Position numbers and translations under genes: made by a program
Shown: positions 18,798-31,257 of the stretch, piece after piece
How the letters are laid out: the number at the start of each line of letters is the position of its first letter
Numbering within the stretch: the stretch's first letter is position 1
Source: Gilliamella sp. App4-10
GTDB lineage: Bacteria > Pseudomonadota > Gammaproteobacteria > Enterobacterales > Orbaceae
Direction of reading: 5' to 3'
Assembly: GCF_001690495.1 (NCBI RefSeq)
Contig: NZ_LZGS01000004.1
Coordinates: 101,784-165,783, forward strand
DNA: 64,000 nucleotides
Notes under the pieces: model-generated
Told to the model about the DNA's origin: nothing
The model's database searches: none
What the model saw: the letters and a program-made list of their open reading frames with translations, nothing else

Positions 18798-20381
18798 TTA
18801 TAATCCAATTATATCGTTAACTTTATCTTTTGGATAAGTCAGTTTAAAGTTTAAACTAAGTTTTTTATTTTCATTTGGATTCAACTTAAACTGCCACATT
18901 AATTGGCCGGTTTCTTTATTATAGTTTGCACTATCATATTTAGCCTCATCAAGTACGACTGCCTTATTGATAATATTAGGTAGCTGATCATAAACAACAA
19001 TATCAATGGGTAGCGATTTGGTATTTTTTACATCAATGGTATAAGCATATTTTTGTGAAATATTATTGCCGAATAACGAAGGTTTTGATGTTTCATTAAT
19101 ATTACGATTACGTGAAATAAAAATATTGTTATCTTTACCTAAAGAGATATCGAGTGTCTCTTTTAGATCTTTAGTAGTAATAAAACTTTCGCCAATATAA
19201 TTACCGTTAAAAAATACCGTAGACTTTCCTGGTAAAAGGTTAAGTTGATCCCAATCAGCAATTTGTGCTTGTAAGTACACACTGCTATCTAATTTAGGAA
19301 TAGCAATATAATGATATGTCGCTTCCACTTCTTTGTTTTGTAAAGTAAGAATATTACTTTGGCTATTGGATTTAATGGTATAAGGCAATTTGACCTCAAA
19401 GCGGGTATTAATACCTAACGTTTTAGTGAATACATTATCATCAGGATGCGCTGTACTTGACGCGTTTGCACTTATTTCATCATCATCTTTTTCGCTCTTA
19501 GAAAAAAAGAATCCTCCTTTTGCAGTATACAGATCGATATACCATGGCATTAAATCAGGAGCAGTTATTCCATCACTGGGATTAGAAGTCGATAAACTAA
19601 AATCCACGTTTTGCCAATCCAAACCACTATTTTGATAAACATCTGCTTTATAAGTGAGTTGTAAGGGAGAATTGATATCTGCAACGCGCACATCATAAAC
19701 AGGCGCCCAACCCGCTTTATTGGTGACGTACGATAAAGTCACTGGCAAGCTAATGTCTTTATCAGAATAAACTTTTACGGTAATTGCATTGGTTAAACCC
19801 TTGGTCAACGCTTTTTGTTTATCAATCTTATCTTGGCATTGTGCGATTTGTGCATTAATCTGATCGACTTCTTTCTGTAGCTTGTTTTGTTCATTTAAGG
19901 CTGTGACTAAATTTGTTTTAACAAATTCCAACACATTTTTCATTCCGTTTAAATCGTTATTTCCATTTTTAACTAACAGATCCAAGCGATTCCCCTGTAA
20001 AAGGGTAACTTGTTCAGATACGGCTTTTAATTGTATTTCGGTGGTATCATGTTTTTCTTGTAATTGCTTTAACTCGTCAAGTAAAGACTTAATATCTGCG
20101 CTTGGTTTATTATCGCCAACATAGTTATCATTTAATGACGTTGATAATACTTTCACGTTAGCATCATTACCAAATCCCACATTAATTGAATTAGCTTTGA
20201 CACCATCGGCAATTCCAGTCAATAAAATTTCACTTTCCCCTTTACTTAGTAATACCGTTGATTGCCCCTGCAATTCAGCTCCTTGCAAAAAAAGTGTTAC
20301 TTTATTGAGTGTAACATTATTGTTTGCTAAGACACTGCTAGAGGCAAATGCAATGAAAAAAGCTAATTTTTGAATTTTCAT
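18798..20381 (-). CDS. Exported DUF4139/DUF4140 (MuiA-like) protein
   Basis: A 527-residue protein with a signal peptide (cut near SSSVLA). An N-terminal DUF4140-like segment follows (VTLFLQGAELQGQSTVLLSK), then a coiled-coil stretch at about residues 95-190 and a C-terminal DUF4139 beta-rich domain (YVTNKAGWAPVYDVRVADIN). The family is sometimes called mucoidy inhibitor A-like, but its biochemical role is unknown; the signal peptide implies a periplasmic or outer-surface site. It lies 25 bases upstream of recD in the same direction, so the two may share a message, though a functional link is not obvious. Confidence 0.75.
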   Translation of the reverse strand: MKIQKLAFFIAFASSSVLANNNVTLNKVTLFLQGAELQGQSTVLLSKGESEILLTGIADGVKANSINVGFGNDANVKVLSTSLNDNYVGDNKPSADIKSLLDELKQLQEKHDTTEIQLKAVSEQVTLLQGNRLDLLVKNGNNDLNGMKNVLEFVKTNLVTALNEQNKLQKEVDQINAQIAQCQDKIDKQKALTKGLTNAITVKVYSDKDISLPVTLSYVTNKAGWAPVYDVRVADINSPLQLTYKADVYQNSGLDWQNVDFSLSTSNPSDGITAPDLMPWYIDLYTAKGGFFFSKSEKDDDEISANASSTAHPDDNVFTKTLGINTRFEVKLPYTIKSNSQSNILTLQNKEVEATYHYIAIPKLDSSVYLQAQIADWDQLNLLPGKSTVFFNGNYIGESFITTKDLKETLDISLGKDNNIFISRNRNINETSKPSLFGNNISQKYAYTIDVKNTKSLPIDIVVYDQLPNIINKAVVLDEAKYDSANYNKETGQLMWQFKLNPNENKKLSLNFKLTYPKDKVNDIIGL

Positions 20382-20601
20382 ATTTCCTTTTCAATCTAGT
20401 TGAGATATTAACTATTGGAATTTATTTAAATTATAAGTAAGCATAGCAATATGCAATACCTAAAATCATCAATAGTAAAAGAGTATTCACTATTTTCAGC
20501 TTAATTGCTATAAATTTTAATGAAGCTAAATAAAAATAAATTATTTTATGTTTAATATATTGAACAATAAATAAAAATGATTTATATTTTGTTTAAAATA
20601 A

Positions 20602-21858
<1,257 letters not shown>

Positions 21859-21861
21859 TAA

Positions 21862-22554
21862 ATGATGAATAAATTAAACGATCTTACCATTTCAATCGGA
21901 CGCAATAAATTTTATCCATTTTTTTGTATATTATGTGTCACGCTAGCATTCTTATACACCGATCCATTTACGCAATTTAATTTACGCTATACAGCTTCTT
22001 ACATAGGCGCTTTTTGTGGCCTACTTTGTGTCATTTTATTAGCAAAACGTAAAAATATGGGCAATGTATTGGGTATGTTTGCTGTAGTTGCAGAATGTTG
22101 TGCTAATGTTCTTGGTGGCAATATTGGTGCGGGACTGCCACCTCTCTACTATTTTTGTTCACATATCTATGGGCTATTTACTTGGCAAAAAAACCTTGAT
22201 AATCATAAAAATGTTAAAGTTCGTTCACTCAATGAAACCGCATTTTTATATACACTCATATTTCTTATTGCTGCGGCTTTTTTCAATATTTATTTAACCA
22301 ATGAAGTTGGTGCTACCAATACAACCTATCAACTCATGGCTAACTGTTTTATCTTTGGGTTAGGCATTGTTGCTCAGTTATTACTAATGATGCGATATGC
22401 GTTTAATTGGTATTTGTGGGTCATATTAAACGTACTGGTGATTGGCTTAAATATCTATACCGACAATATCATTATCGCAACACAGTACTTAATTTATCTG
22501 TTTAATGCTATTTATGGAATTTGTGAATGGAAACGTTCTGAACAGGAAGAATAG
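21862..22554 (+). CDS. pnuC: Nicotinamide riboside transporter PnuC
   Basis: A 230-residue integral membrane protein with about seven hydrophobic segments, of the PnuC family (NVLGMFAVVAECCANVLGGN, and a C-terminal NAIYGICEWKRSEQ tail). PnuC allows facilitated uptake of nicotinamide riboside, made unidirectional by NadR phosphorylation. It starts three bases after nadR, so the salvage pair forms an operon. Confidence 0.93.
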   Translation: MMNKLNDLTISIGRNKFYPFFCILCVTLAFLYTDPFTQFNLRYTASYIGAFCGLLCVILLAKRKNMGNVLGMFAVVAECCANVLGGNIGAGLPPLYYFCSHIYGLFTWQKNLDNHKNVKVRSLNETAFLYTLIFLIAAAFFNIYLTNEVGATNTTYQLMANCFIFGLGIVAQLLLMMRYAFNWYLWVILNVLVIGLNIYTDNIIIATQYLIYLFNAIYGICEWKRSEQEE

Positions 22555-22603
22555 AAATACCAGATTTTGTCAAAAAGTTTCAGAAAACACTATGTTTCAG
22601 TAT

Positions 22604-22640
22604 AAAAATAGAAAATAAGTATTTTATTTTCTATTTTCTA
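22604..22640. terminator. AT-rich bidirectional terminator between pnuC and pcm
   Basis: AAAATAGAAAATAA pairs with TTATTTTCTATTTT around a short loop, flanked by T runs on the plus strand and A runs on the other. It lies between the convergent ends of pnuC and pcm. The following TTTTTTATT-type low-complexity repeats (to about 22667) extend the U tract. Confidence 0.6.
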
Positions 22641-22678
22641 TTTTTTATTTTTTATTTTTTATTTGATATGAACATAAA

Positions 22679-23305
22679 TTATTCTATATCACCTTTAACT
22701 AAAGGTACAAATATCACCTCGCCCATATTTTTGGCTACAAATTTATTGCCATCACGCTCAATTAATTGTAAAGCCTGTTTACTGTTACCGACTGGAATAA
22801 CTAATCGTCCTTTATCTGCCAACTGTTCTAACAAGTTTTGTGGCACTTCGGATGCAGCTGCGGTAACGATGATGCCATCAAACGGCCCTCGCTCAGGCCA
22901 ACCTAACCAGCCATCACCATGACGCGTTGAAATGTTGTGAATATCAAGTTGCTTTAAACGACGTTTCGTATTCCACTGTAGGCTTTTAATTCGTTCCACC
23001 GAACAAACATGCTCAACTAACTTTGCTAAAACAGCGGTTTGATATCCAGAGCCAGTCCCAATTTCAAGCACTTTAGAAGTAGGCTCTAATTTTAATAGTT
23101 CCGTCATCTTTGCTACAATATAGGGTTGAGAAATAGTTTGGCCATTGCCTATTGGGAGTGGGCGATTATCGTAAGCTTGATGCGAAAGGGCTTCATCAAC
23201 AAAATGTTCCCGTGGAATTGAAGCGATAGCATCTAAAACATACTCGTCTTTTATTCCTTGCTGACGCAAGAATTTAATTAGGGATTGCATTTTTAGATTT
23301 TGCAT
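22679..23305 (-). CDS. pcm: Protein-L-isoaspartate O-methyltransferase
   Basis: A 208-residue class I methyltransferase that repairs isoaspartyl residues in damaged proteins. SAM motif [19 protein letters not shown] lies at about residues 78-95, and the family signature [20 protein letters not shown] at about 47-66. It starts six bases after truD. In E. coli surE lies between truD and pcm and nlpD-rpoS follows; none of these is present here. Confidence 0.94.
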   Translation of the reverse strand: MQNLKMQSLIKFLRQQGIKDEYVLDAIASIPREHFVDEALSHQAYDNRPLPIGNGQTISQPYIVAKMTELLKLEPTSKVLEIGTGSGYQTAVLAKLVEHVCSVERIKSLQWNTKRRLKQLDIHNISTRHGDGWLGWPERGPFDGIIVTAAASEVPQNLLEQLADKGRLVIPVGNSKQALQLIERDGNKFVAKNMGEVIFVPLVKGDIE

Positions 23306-23310
23306 TTGGG

Positions 23311-24333
23311 CTACTCATTTTCCATTATTAATTCACGTATCACACTTGTTGCATAACAACCTGATGGCAAATAAAAATCGATCTCAAGAGTGCTATCATC
23401 CAACCATTGCCAATTAAGTTGCTCTGCTCGTAACAATATTGACCGTCTTGCTGTTTCGACACGCTCTTTTTTGAATAGGTCAATAAATTCAGACCAACCT
23501 TCTAAACATTTTTGCTCGAAATCAAGTGTCTTAAAGCGTGTTCCAAGTGGTGAATCACCCACCATTGGTGCAGTAATATTAATTTCACCATTTTCAAGTC
23601 GCTGCTGTAATAAATCGAGTTCATCTTCTTGTGCAACAAACCAGCTACCACGCTGTGCGAGTTGTAATATATCGCCATCTAACACAATTTGATGTAAATT
23701 TTGAGCTATTCGTTGGCTGACAATATCATTAAAAATCGCACTACGTGCTGCAGAAAGATAAAAGCTACGCTTTTTACGATCTTTAACCGAAATTTCGCCA
23801 CTGGCCCATTTTATGGCTTGGATAATATTATTTTCACCCCGACCAAAACGTTGTTCGCCAAAATAATTAGGCACGCCATGCTGTTTGATTAACGCTAATT
23901 TAGATTCGATTTCAGATTGAGCATTTAAATTTCTTAAGGTAATTTTAAAATAATTACCCTTTAATGCACCTATTTTTAATTTTTTATTATGCCGAGTGAC
24001 TTTTAGTATTTGGCAACCGGCTAAATTAAATGCCGAAAAATCGGGCGTTTTCTGACCAGGCATATGTAAGCTAAACCATTGCTGAGTTATCGCTTGACGA
24101 TCTTTTAATCCAGCATAACTCACAAGCTTTGCTGAAATACCAACATATTTAGCTAACTGCTCAGCCACAAAAATAGTATTACAATCACGTTTTTGCAAAA
24201 AAACTAAAACATGTTCACCATCGCCAGTCAAATCAAATCCAAGATCTTCTGTAACCATAAAATCTTCGTATTGCTGTTTATACTGCCCTGTCGTGGTTGG
24301 TTTTCCATATAAATAATTAAGTTTTGCTAACAC
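23311..24333 (-). CDS. truD: tRNA pseudouridine-13 synthase TruD
   Basis: A 340-residue pseudouridine synthase. The catalytic Asp lies in [16 protein letters not shown] at about residues 74-89, and [11 protein letters not shown] is the other family block. It modifies U13 of tRNA-Glu. The start is probably GTG at 24333, giving [11 protein letters not shown] at the N-terminus as in relatives. It follows ispF by about 20 bases. Confidence 0.93.
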   Translation of the reverse strand: MLAKLNYLYGKPTTTGQYKQQYEDFMVTEDLGFDLTGDGEHVLVFLQKRDCNTIFVAEQLAKYVGISAKLVSYAGLKDRQAITQQWFSLHMPGQKTPDFSAFNLAGCQILKVTRHNKKLKIGALKGNYFKITLRNLNAQSEIESKLALIKQHGVPNYFGEQRFGRGENNIIQAIKWASGEISVKDRKKRSFYLSAARSAIFNDIVSQRIAQNLHQIVLDGDILQLAQRGSWFVAQEDELDLLQQRLENGEINITAPMVGDSPLGTRFKTLDFEQKCLEGWSEFIDLFKKERVETARRSILLRAEQLNWQWLDDSTLEIDFYLPSGCYATSVIRELIMENE

Positions 24334-24354
24334 TTGTATTGCCTATTTTTAAAT

Positions 24355-24840
24355 TTAATCTGCTTTGGGATTTTTACTTAATAACACTACCGCTTGGCAA
24401 GCAATACCTTCTTTACGTCCAGTAAACCCTAACTGCTCGGTCGTTGTCGCTTTTACACTAATTTGATCAAAATGCACTTTTAGATCTTCTGCTATATTAA
24501 CTCGCATTTGATCAATATGAGATCGCATTTTGGGTTCTTGTGCGATGATAGTGGTATCCAGATTTATAAGTTCATAGCCTTTAACTTGAACTAAGCTGTA
24601 CACTTCTTTTAATAATACACGGCTATCTATGCCTTTATATTTAGGATCAGTGTCAGGAAACAGCTTACCAATATCACCTAATGCTAATGCACCAATTAAG
24701 GCATCGGTTATAGCATGTAATACAACATCACCATCAGAATGCGCTATAAGACCATATTGATAAGGAATTTTTACACCCGCAAGGGTTATTGGCCCCTCAC
24801 CACCAAACTTATGAACATCAAATCCATGACCTATTCTCAT
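24355..24840 (-). CDS. ispF: 2-C-methyl-D-erythritol 2,4-cyclodiphosphate synthase
   Basis: A MEP-pathway enzyme making the cyclic diphosphate in isoprenoid synthesis. It begins [13 protein letters not shown], with metal-binding Asp and His in DVH and the conserved [18 protein letters not shown]. The frame is open from a TTG at 24858, but the ATG at 24840 with AGG seven bases upstream gives the family N-terminus and 161 residues (E. coli 159). It lies directly after ispD. Confidence 0.95.
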   Translation of the reverse strand: MRIGHGFDVHKFGGEGPITLAGVKIPYQYGLIAHSDGDVVLHAITDALIGALALGDIGKLFPDTDPKYKGIDSRVLLKEVYSLVQVKGYELINLDTTIIAQEPKMRSHIDQMRVNIAEDLKVHFDQISVKATTTEQLGFTGRKEGIACQAVVLLSKNPKAD

Positions 24841-24867
24841 ATTTTTACCTATTTGCAATCTTCTTGC

Positions 24868-25569
24868 TTAGTTATTAGTTAAATAAAAAGTAGCCAATGC
24901 TAAATCTTCAGGGCACGTTATTTTTATATTATCTCGACGACATTCAATTAATAAAGGATGCCCACCACAATATTCAATGGCCGAAGCCTCATCAGTAATG
25001 GTAACATGGTGATTTAAAGCTTGTTGCAAACATGATTTTAGTTCACCAGCATTAAATAGTTGAGGCGTTGCAGCGCTCCATAGATAAGTTCGATCTTCAG
25101 AATAATCAATAACAGTTTCATTATCTTGATACGCTCGCTTAATCGTATCGCTAACACGAATGGCTAATATACCACCCTGATTTTTATTTATTACCGTTTC
25201 AATCAGGCGCGTAATATCATCATGCTCAACACAAGGCCTTGCTGCATCATGAACCAAAGCCCATTGTTCATCATTCAATAAATTTAATCCTGCTAACACA
25301 GAATCAGCACGAGTTTTACCACCTAAAGTGACTTTAATCTTATCGTGCAAGGCAATTGAAAGAGTATTAAATATATTATCTTCTGGGCTGATCACAACAA
25401 TAACTTGTTTTATTTGAGGATGCGTTAATAATTTATTTAGCGTATGTTCTAAAATCGTCTTTGAACCGATTTCTAGATATTGTTTGGGGGTTTGACTATT
25501 CATACGGCAACCAATTCCTGCTGCCGGCACAATAGCGATGATATCATTGAGATTATTTACATTATGCAT
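24868..25569 (-). CDS. ispD: 2-C-methyl-D-erythritol 4-phosphate cytidylyltransferase
   Basis: A 233-residue nucleotidyltransferase that couples CTP to MEP. The CTP-binding loop is VPAAGIGCRMNSQTPKQYLE; WALVHDAARPCVEHDDI and ITDEASAIEY are family blocks. The start overlaps the ftsB stop by one base, giving the common ftsB-ispD-ispF operon. Confidence 0.95.
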   Translation of the reverse strand: MHNVNNLNDIIAIVPAAGIGCRMNSQTPKQYLEIGSKTILEHTLNKLLTHPQIKQVIVVISPEDNIFNTLSIALHDKIKVTLGGKTRADSVLAGLNLLNDEQWALVHDAARPCVEHDDITRLIETVINKNQGGILAIRVSDTIKRAYQDNETVIDYSEDRTYLWSAATPQLFNAGELKSCLQQALNHHVTITDEASAIEYCGGHPLLIECRRDNIKITCPEDLALATFYLTNN

Positions 25570-25865
25570 TATCGTTTTTTTGTATCCGAATCAATTATAA
25601 TTCGATAAAAATATTCATTAGGTTTAACCATGCCTAAATGACTGCGTGCACGCTCCTCTATTGCTTCATGACCACGTTGTAAATCATTAATTTCAGCAAA
25701 CATCTGCTCGTTACGAGCCTTTAATTTTTCATTATCGGCACGCAAGCTCACTAATATTTCTAAATTATTTTGATAATCGTACACGTTATTTTTGCCATAC
25801 CACAAAGAATATTGCAGATAACCCAGTACAACCAATAGTAATAAAGGGAGCTTCCATCTTCTCAT
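25569..25865 (-). CDS. ftsB: Cell division protein FtsB
   Basis: A 98-residue bitopic membrane protein: N-terminal helix (about residues 5-20), then a leucine-zipper coiled coil (YQNNLEILVSLRADNEKLKA) and a C-terminal region with EERARSHLGMVKPNEYFYRI. FtsB forms the FtsQLB complex that activates septal peptidoglycan synthesis. Upstream of ispD, as in enterobacteria. Confidence 0.93.
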   Translation of the reverse strand: MRRWKLPLLLLVVLGYLQYSLWYGKNNVYDYQNNLEILVSLRADNEKLKARNEQMFAEINDLQRGHEAIEERARSHLGMVKPNEYFYRIIIDSDTKKR

Positions 25866-25886
25866 GAATTTAGTCTTATCCTTTAT

Positions 25887-26204
25887 CTATATACATTTAA
25901 CGGGTTTTGGTAAGCCAGCAAGCTTAGTCGCTTGTTTAGCTGGACCATCAGGAAATAACTTATACAAATAACGGCTATTGCCCTTTTCTGTACCAAACTT
26001 TTTTTCCATCGCTTTGACTAATGCGCGTATAGCTGGTGAGGTTTTATATTCTAAGTAAAAATCACGAACAAATAAAATCACTTCCCAATGTGCATCAGTT
26101 AATTCGATGCCCTCTTTGGCTGCCAACTCAGGAACCAAATCAACAGACCAATCCCGCCAATTTTTTAAATAACCTTTATCATCGGTTGCTATCTGTTCTA
26201 ACAT
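25887..26204 (-). CDS. tusE: TusE/DsrC-family sulfur relay protein
   Basis: A 105-residue TusE homologue of E. coli type (109 residues). It ends [14 protein letters not shown] with the penultimate Cys that receives persulfide sulfur from TusBCD and passes it to MnmA for 2-thiouridine in tRNA wobble positions. [20 protein letters not shown] is the core. It sits 21 bases upstream of ftsB, not the usual E. coli neighbour. Confidence 0.93.
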   Translation of the reverse strand: MLEQIATDDKGYLKNWRDWSVDLVPELAAKEGIELTDAHWEVILFVRDFYLEYKTSPAIRALVKAMEKKFGTEKGNSRYLYKLFPDGPAKQATKLAGLPKPVKCI

Positions 26205-26397
26205 TTTTCAAAGTACGCTATTTAATGTGTGTTGTATTATACCCAATTAATCACAATCCAACACTAATTTTGCGGGCAAATACCTCATCGATTGCTTAAT
26301 TCCCATAAAATTTGGTGAAATTTAAAGCAAACGATAAAAAATCTTAAAATAGCTATTTACAAATAAGCAAGTCTCCTTTAATATTCACAGCCATTGC

Positions 26398-26485
26398 GGA
26401 AGTGTGGCTGAGCGGTTGAAAGCACCGGTCTTGAAAACCGGCGAGGGGCGACCCTCCCAGAGTTCGAATCTCTGCGCTTCCGCCA
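26398..26485 (+). tRNA. tRNA-Ser (anticodon UGA)
   Basis: An 88-base class II tRNA with acceptor GGAAGTG / CGCTTCC, discriminator G and encoded CCA. The anticodon stem CCGGT / ACCGG encloses loop CTTGAAA with anticodon TGA at 26432-26434. A long variable arm (GAGGGGCGACCCTC) and T arm GAGTTCGAATCTC follow. The long variable arm and G discriminator identify serine. Such tRNA 3' ends are favoured integration sites; the next 3 kb is full of decayed genes, but I see no second copy of the tRNA 3' end. Confidence 0.97.
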
Positions 26486-26969
26486 TCTTCTTTCACTATG
26501 AGTCAATTAATTACAATTCAGAAAAACATAAAGTTAAATTTATCAAATAAATTGCCTAGAATTAACTTAGAATACATTGTCACTTCTTGTGACCTTTTCC
26601 TCAAAATTTCACTTCGCTACTGCACTCCAAAAAAACAATCAATATAAAATACCTCAAATAAATTCGCTTTCGCTAATCATGATAACAATTAACTACACAC
26701 GACCAATTTACATACGTTAAACGCCCGAAGATTTTGAAAATGAATTGTCCTGCGAGTATTACATTATTAACAGCGAAGATTAGATTTTTTTATCCAAAAC
26801 AACAAAAAGAGTTATCTTAGCAACTACAGGTCGCATTCATGATGAAGATAGCGGATAATAAAAAATCTCTTAGAGGGTTTGATAAAATAAAACTAGATAA
26901 AAAATACGCCCTTTCACGCTTTATAGTTATTTTATTCTAGTGCAGTACATTAATATTTTACTTTTCTCA
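26486..26969. other. Gene-less stretch after tRNA-Ser
   Basis: No convincing gene, RNA or terminator seen. All frames on both strands are closed within short distances. Scattered codon-like segments on the minus strand suggest older decayed coding sequence, but no family can be named. Confidence 0.4.
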
Positions 26970-27362
26970 TTATTTTCTTTGCTTATCTTGCGTTATTACT
27001 AACCCAGAAATTATCTTAAACTTATTGTCTGATATATAAGCCAGCAAATCTCATGCCACCTAAAAAACTGTTGTAACTTCCGCTCAATTTCTTAAAATCC
27101 TGCTTTATTTTTCATCACTATCTGATCATTTTACGAAAAAGTCATCGTTTCTTTTAAATACGTAATTACTGATTTTCATAGTCAATTGATGTTGAATAGT
27201 CTTGAAACGCCCCACTCTTCTATTTTACCCTTTGTTCGGTTGTGCTACAATCCCAATTCCCAATTCCCAATTCCCAATTCCCGATAAGCATTTCCTCACT
27301 TACTTTTTTACCACAACCTAATAAAATAAGCCCAGTTAATCCAAACAATACAAATTTTTCAT
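26970..27362 (-). pseudogene. Decayed small lipoprotein gene (several frameshifts)
   Basis: AAGGAG precedes an ATG at 27362 reading MKN. One extra A in the A5 run would continue the frame as FVLFGLTGLILLGCGKKVSE, a lipoprotein signal with lipobox LLGC. The frame then reads MLIGNW, repeats through a 7-base tandem array, reaches DCSTTEQ, and must shift twice to read KIEEWG and FQDYSTSIDYENQ. Distal pieces KKLSGSYNSFLGGMRFAGLY and KFKIISGLVITQDKQRK follow in different frames before a stop at 26970. The pieces read in order on one strand, which supports a single former gene. I do not recognise the protein. Confidence 0.6.
27252..27282. repeat. 7-base tandem repeat (CCCAATT x4 plus CCC)
   Basis: Four perfect copies of CCCAATT with a partial fifth. 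On the minus strand they fall inside the decayed lipoprotein and encode a GIGNWEL-type repeat. Three extra copies equal 21 bases, so the expansion itself kept frame. A 7-base unit can otherwise switch frames by slippage. Confidence 0.9.
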
Positions 27363-27447
27363 ACCATTCTCCTTAATGTTTTTGGTAAATGGCATGAAAT
27401 TTATTTAATAAAATCAACGTTTATTTAGTAGCCCCTTTTTAAACCGC

Positions 27448-27975
27448 CTATTCGGCGTTAAACTTTGCTTGCTTAATCTTACACGCATCAAGAAGGGGCT
27501 GAATTGCCTCGTCAAAACCTTTTAGGCTAAATTCCATATCGATAGTTTGGGTAGGTGCATTCGCTCTGATAAAAATTGAGTTTTTACCTTTTAATTGTTC
27601 AATTTCTTTCGCTGTTATATTCATATTTATAAAATTAGGGCCTAAAGTAATTGCATTTCTTTGAAACGGTGTTTCTTTATCAATTCTTAAATCTAATTTA
27701 ACTTTATTACTATCAAGCGTAATCAAATTTTTTACATAAATCAATTCAGTTAATTTACCTTTCATACAAAAGAACGCGTAATATTTATTATTGAATGAGA
27801 AGTAACGAGAATTACTCGGATCTTCTGTTTTCGCAAAATACCTAATTTCATTCGTTAATTTATTGGTTGAGGTTATTAAAGACCAATTGCCAAAATTTCT
27901 CTTTATATCTGATTCTGAGGCATAACAAGAAAAAGTGCATAAACAAAGAAATACTGCTAATGATTTTTTAAACAT
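27448..27975 (-). CDS. Exported protein of unknown function
   Basis: A 175-residue protein with a clear signal peptide (MFKKSLAVFLCLCTFSCYA). The mature part begins near ESDIKRNFGNWSLITS, has a mid-region with AFFCMKG and ends SLKGFDEAIQPLLDACKIKQ. The two mature Cys could pair. Overall it resembles small periplasmic beta-sandwich proteins of unknown role common in gammaproteobacteria, but I cannot name a family. The decayed lipoprotein lies just downstream in the same direction. No operon partner is intact. Confidence 0.65.
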   Translation of the reverse strand: MFKKSLAVFLCLCTFSCYASESDIKRNFGNWSLITSTNKLTNEIRYFAKTEDPSNSRYFSFNNKYYAFFCMKGKLTELIYVKNLITLDSNKVKLDLRIDKETPFQRNAITLGPNFINMNITAKEIEQLKGKNSIFIRANAPTQTIDMEFSLKGFDEAIQPLLDACKIKQAKFNAE

Positions 27976-28200
27976 TTAACATTCTATTAACATGATGATT
28001 ACTGTTGTTATGTTAAGTTAGTTTAAATTAAAAGTAAATAATTAAAATATATTAACAATCATTGATAATTCCGTACCATTATCTCTATTTATCTGCATGA
28101 TTTGTTTAATATCCTATTGTATTGTACAACGTTCATAATACCGCCTTGAAACAAGTAAAAAAATTAATTTATTTGCAACATATGGTTGACTTTTAATGTA

Positions 28201-28470
28201 GGCGCCACTATGACAACCCGCTATAAATGTCGAGATAAATACGGTGGTATGGAAACCTCTGACATTAAACGTTTAAAGGCACTGGAAGCTGAAAATCGTA
28301 AGCTTAAACAGATGTTTGCCCAGCTCAGTTTCAAAGCTCAACTTCAGGAGGAAATCATAAAAAGCTCTAGTGCCTACCAAGGCACGTAAAGCTTGGGCAG
28401 TGCAATTGCAAGAAAGTCATTCTGTTACTATTGTGAGGATCATTTGTTAGCCAATTGCTTTTATAAATAT
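28201..28470 (+). mobile_element. IS3-family transposase remnant (orfA end / orfB start)
   Basis: A 60-codon open stretch contains CRDKYGGMETSDIKRLKALE followed by AENRKLKQMFAQLS. This is the C-terminal leucine-zipper half of an IS3-family OrfA. After a shift at about 28365 another frame reads KALVPTKARKAWAVQLQESH, the start of OrfB, and stops within about 30 codons. The helix-turn-helix N-terminus, the DDE domain and the terminal inverted repeats are missing, so it is an inactive fragment. Confidence 0.75.
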
Positions 28471-28794
28471 ACATATCATTTAGCTGATCTGGATTTAGCC
28501 AATAGCCGTAAACTTGATAAGAGATATCATTAGCATTATTTAATATACCACTTTAATTCAAATCAATTTAAGTGATTTTCTATCTGTGTTTAAAAATAGC
28601 AAAATAAAAAATTAGATAAAATCAACATTTCCCCGACCAATTTTTGTTTGAATTTATTTTTAAATAATCAGCTAATATATTGTTTTTATAGGATAGCCAG
28701 AAATCCTAGTTTATTTTGATAAGTAATTAATCTTAAATTTATATTCCGTTTAATTTTTAGTGGTATGCTCTTAAAAAACATAGGAATAAACAAC
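28471..28794. other. AT-rich non-coding stretch with a dispersed repeat
   Basis: No gene seen. Positions 28615-28648 carry a short motif (ATAAAATCAAC, a T/C stretch, CGACCAATTTTT) also found at 29501-29530 and inside the CDI-array repeats at 56307, 59151 and 62117. A weak promoter-like region precedes the next gene. Confidence 0.4.
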
Positions 28795-29368
28795 ATGAAT
28801 AAGCTATTAAAATTAGTAACTGCATTATCTTTATTTTTTACAGCAACCATATTTGCAGCCCCAAATACAGAAGAAGCTTCTATATTTAAAAAAACAGCAT
28901 GAAGTTTTAAATGATGGTATTGAATATTTAACTTACTCAGCAGATATTGATGAGGGTCGTTTTGTCGTTATTATTGATGAATATAAAGAAACAAAACAAG
29001 CTGTTACAAGATATATTGTTGGCAAAAAAGTATATCGATTACTTTCTGTTAATTATTGTGTTGCTGAAACTGATTTATGTGGTGATATCACTACCCTATT
29101 AAAACCGTTAGAAGTATTGGCTGATGATTTATATGGAAGCGAAGCAGCTAAAGACTTAGTTTGGCGTATTACTTATGTTAAGAATGATGACATAGTTTCA
29201 ACTGACCAATTAGTTCCAATCCCGGAGCAAGGTGATTTAAAAGACTTTGTTGGTGTTTATAGCGATGAAGAAGATGATATGGATGCCTCATATGATGAAA
29301 ATAGTCATGTTGAACAATACATACCACATATGTTAGGTTGGAGTTATGGTCCTAAAGTTAGCCCATAA
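28795..29368 (+). pseudogene. Exported protein broken (or switched) at an A7 tract
   Basis: An ATG at 28795 with an AGGA site opens a signal peptide (VTALSLFFTATIFAA) and then runs into an early TGA after IFKKTA. The mature protein continues in the next frame from KKQHEVLNDGIEYLTYSADI to a stop at 29368. The frames meet exactly at seven A residues (28888-28894); six would make one protein of about 190 residues. Its body is acidic, has two Cys (NYCVAETDLCGD) and no family I recognise. It may be a true frameshift, a phase-variable tract, or rescued by slippage on A7. The uninterrupted 160-codon downstream frame argues against old decay. Confidence 0.65.
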
Positions 29369-29586
29369 AAATAGAAAACTAATTTGTTATGGCTAGTAAA
29401 TGGACAGCAATACTTAACTCATTAAAGTTGTTGATCAAGTTGCCCGCTAGGGCTGTGATATCTATTTGGTAAACGGCTTTATTATTTCATAAAAATTGAA
29501 TAAAATCAATATGTTTTCTGACCTGTTTTATAAAACATTTGTTTGTTTTTATAATAAATGATGAAGTAATGTTTTATTGAGCAAAT

Positions 29587-29616
29587 AAAACCCTAGATTT
29601 TCTAGGGTTTTTGTGT
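29587..29616. terminator. Bidirectional terminator
   Basis: Perfect 11-base stem (AAAACCCTAGA / TCTAGGGTTTT) with a three-base loop, with a T run on the plus strand and TTTTATTT on the minus. It separates the convergent frameshifted exported gene and the aspartate decarboxylase gene. Confidence 0.85.
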
Positions 29617-29632
29617 GGATTTATTAGTATAG

Positions 29633-31240
<1,608 letters not shown>

Positions 31241-31257
31241 TTAATTTGATATATCAA

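Noticed and set aside
26398..26485. tRNA 3' end as an attachment site with a downstream att repeat
   Set aside because: I could not find a second copy of the T arm/acceptor end in the following 3 kb, and no integrase is present.
27252..27282. Regular short repeats as a CRISPR array
   Set aside because: The unit is 7 bases with no spacers; it is a simple tandem repeat inside a decayed gene.
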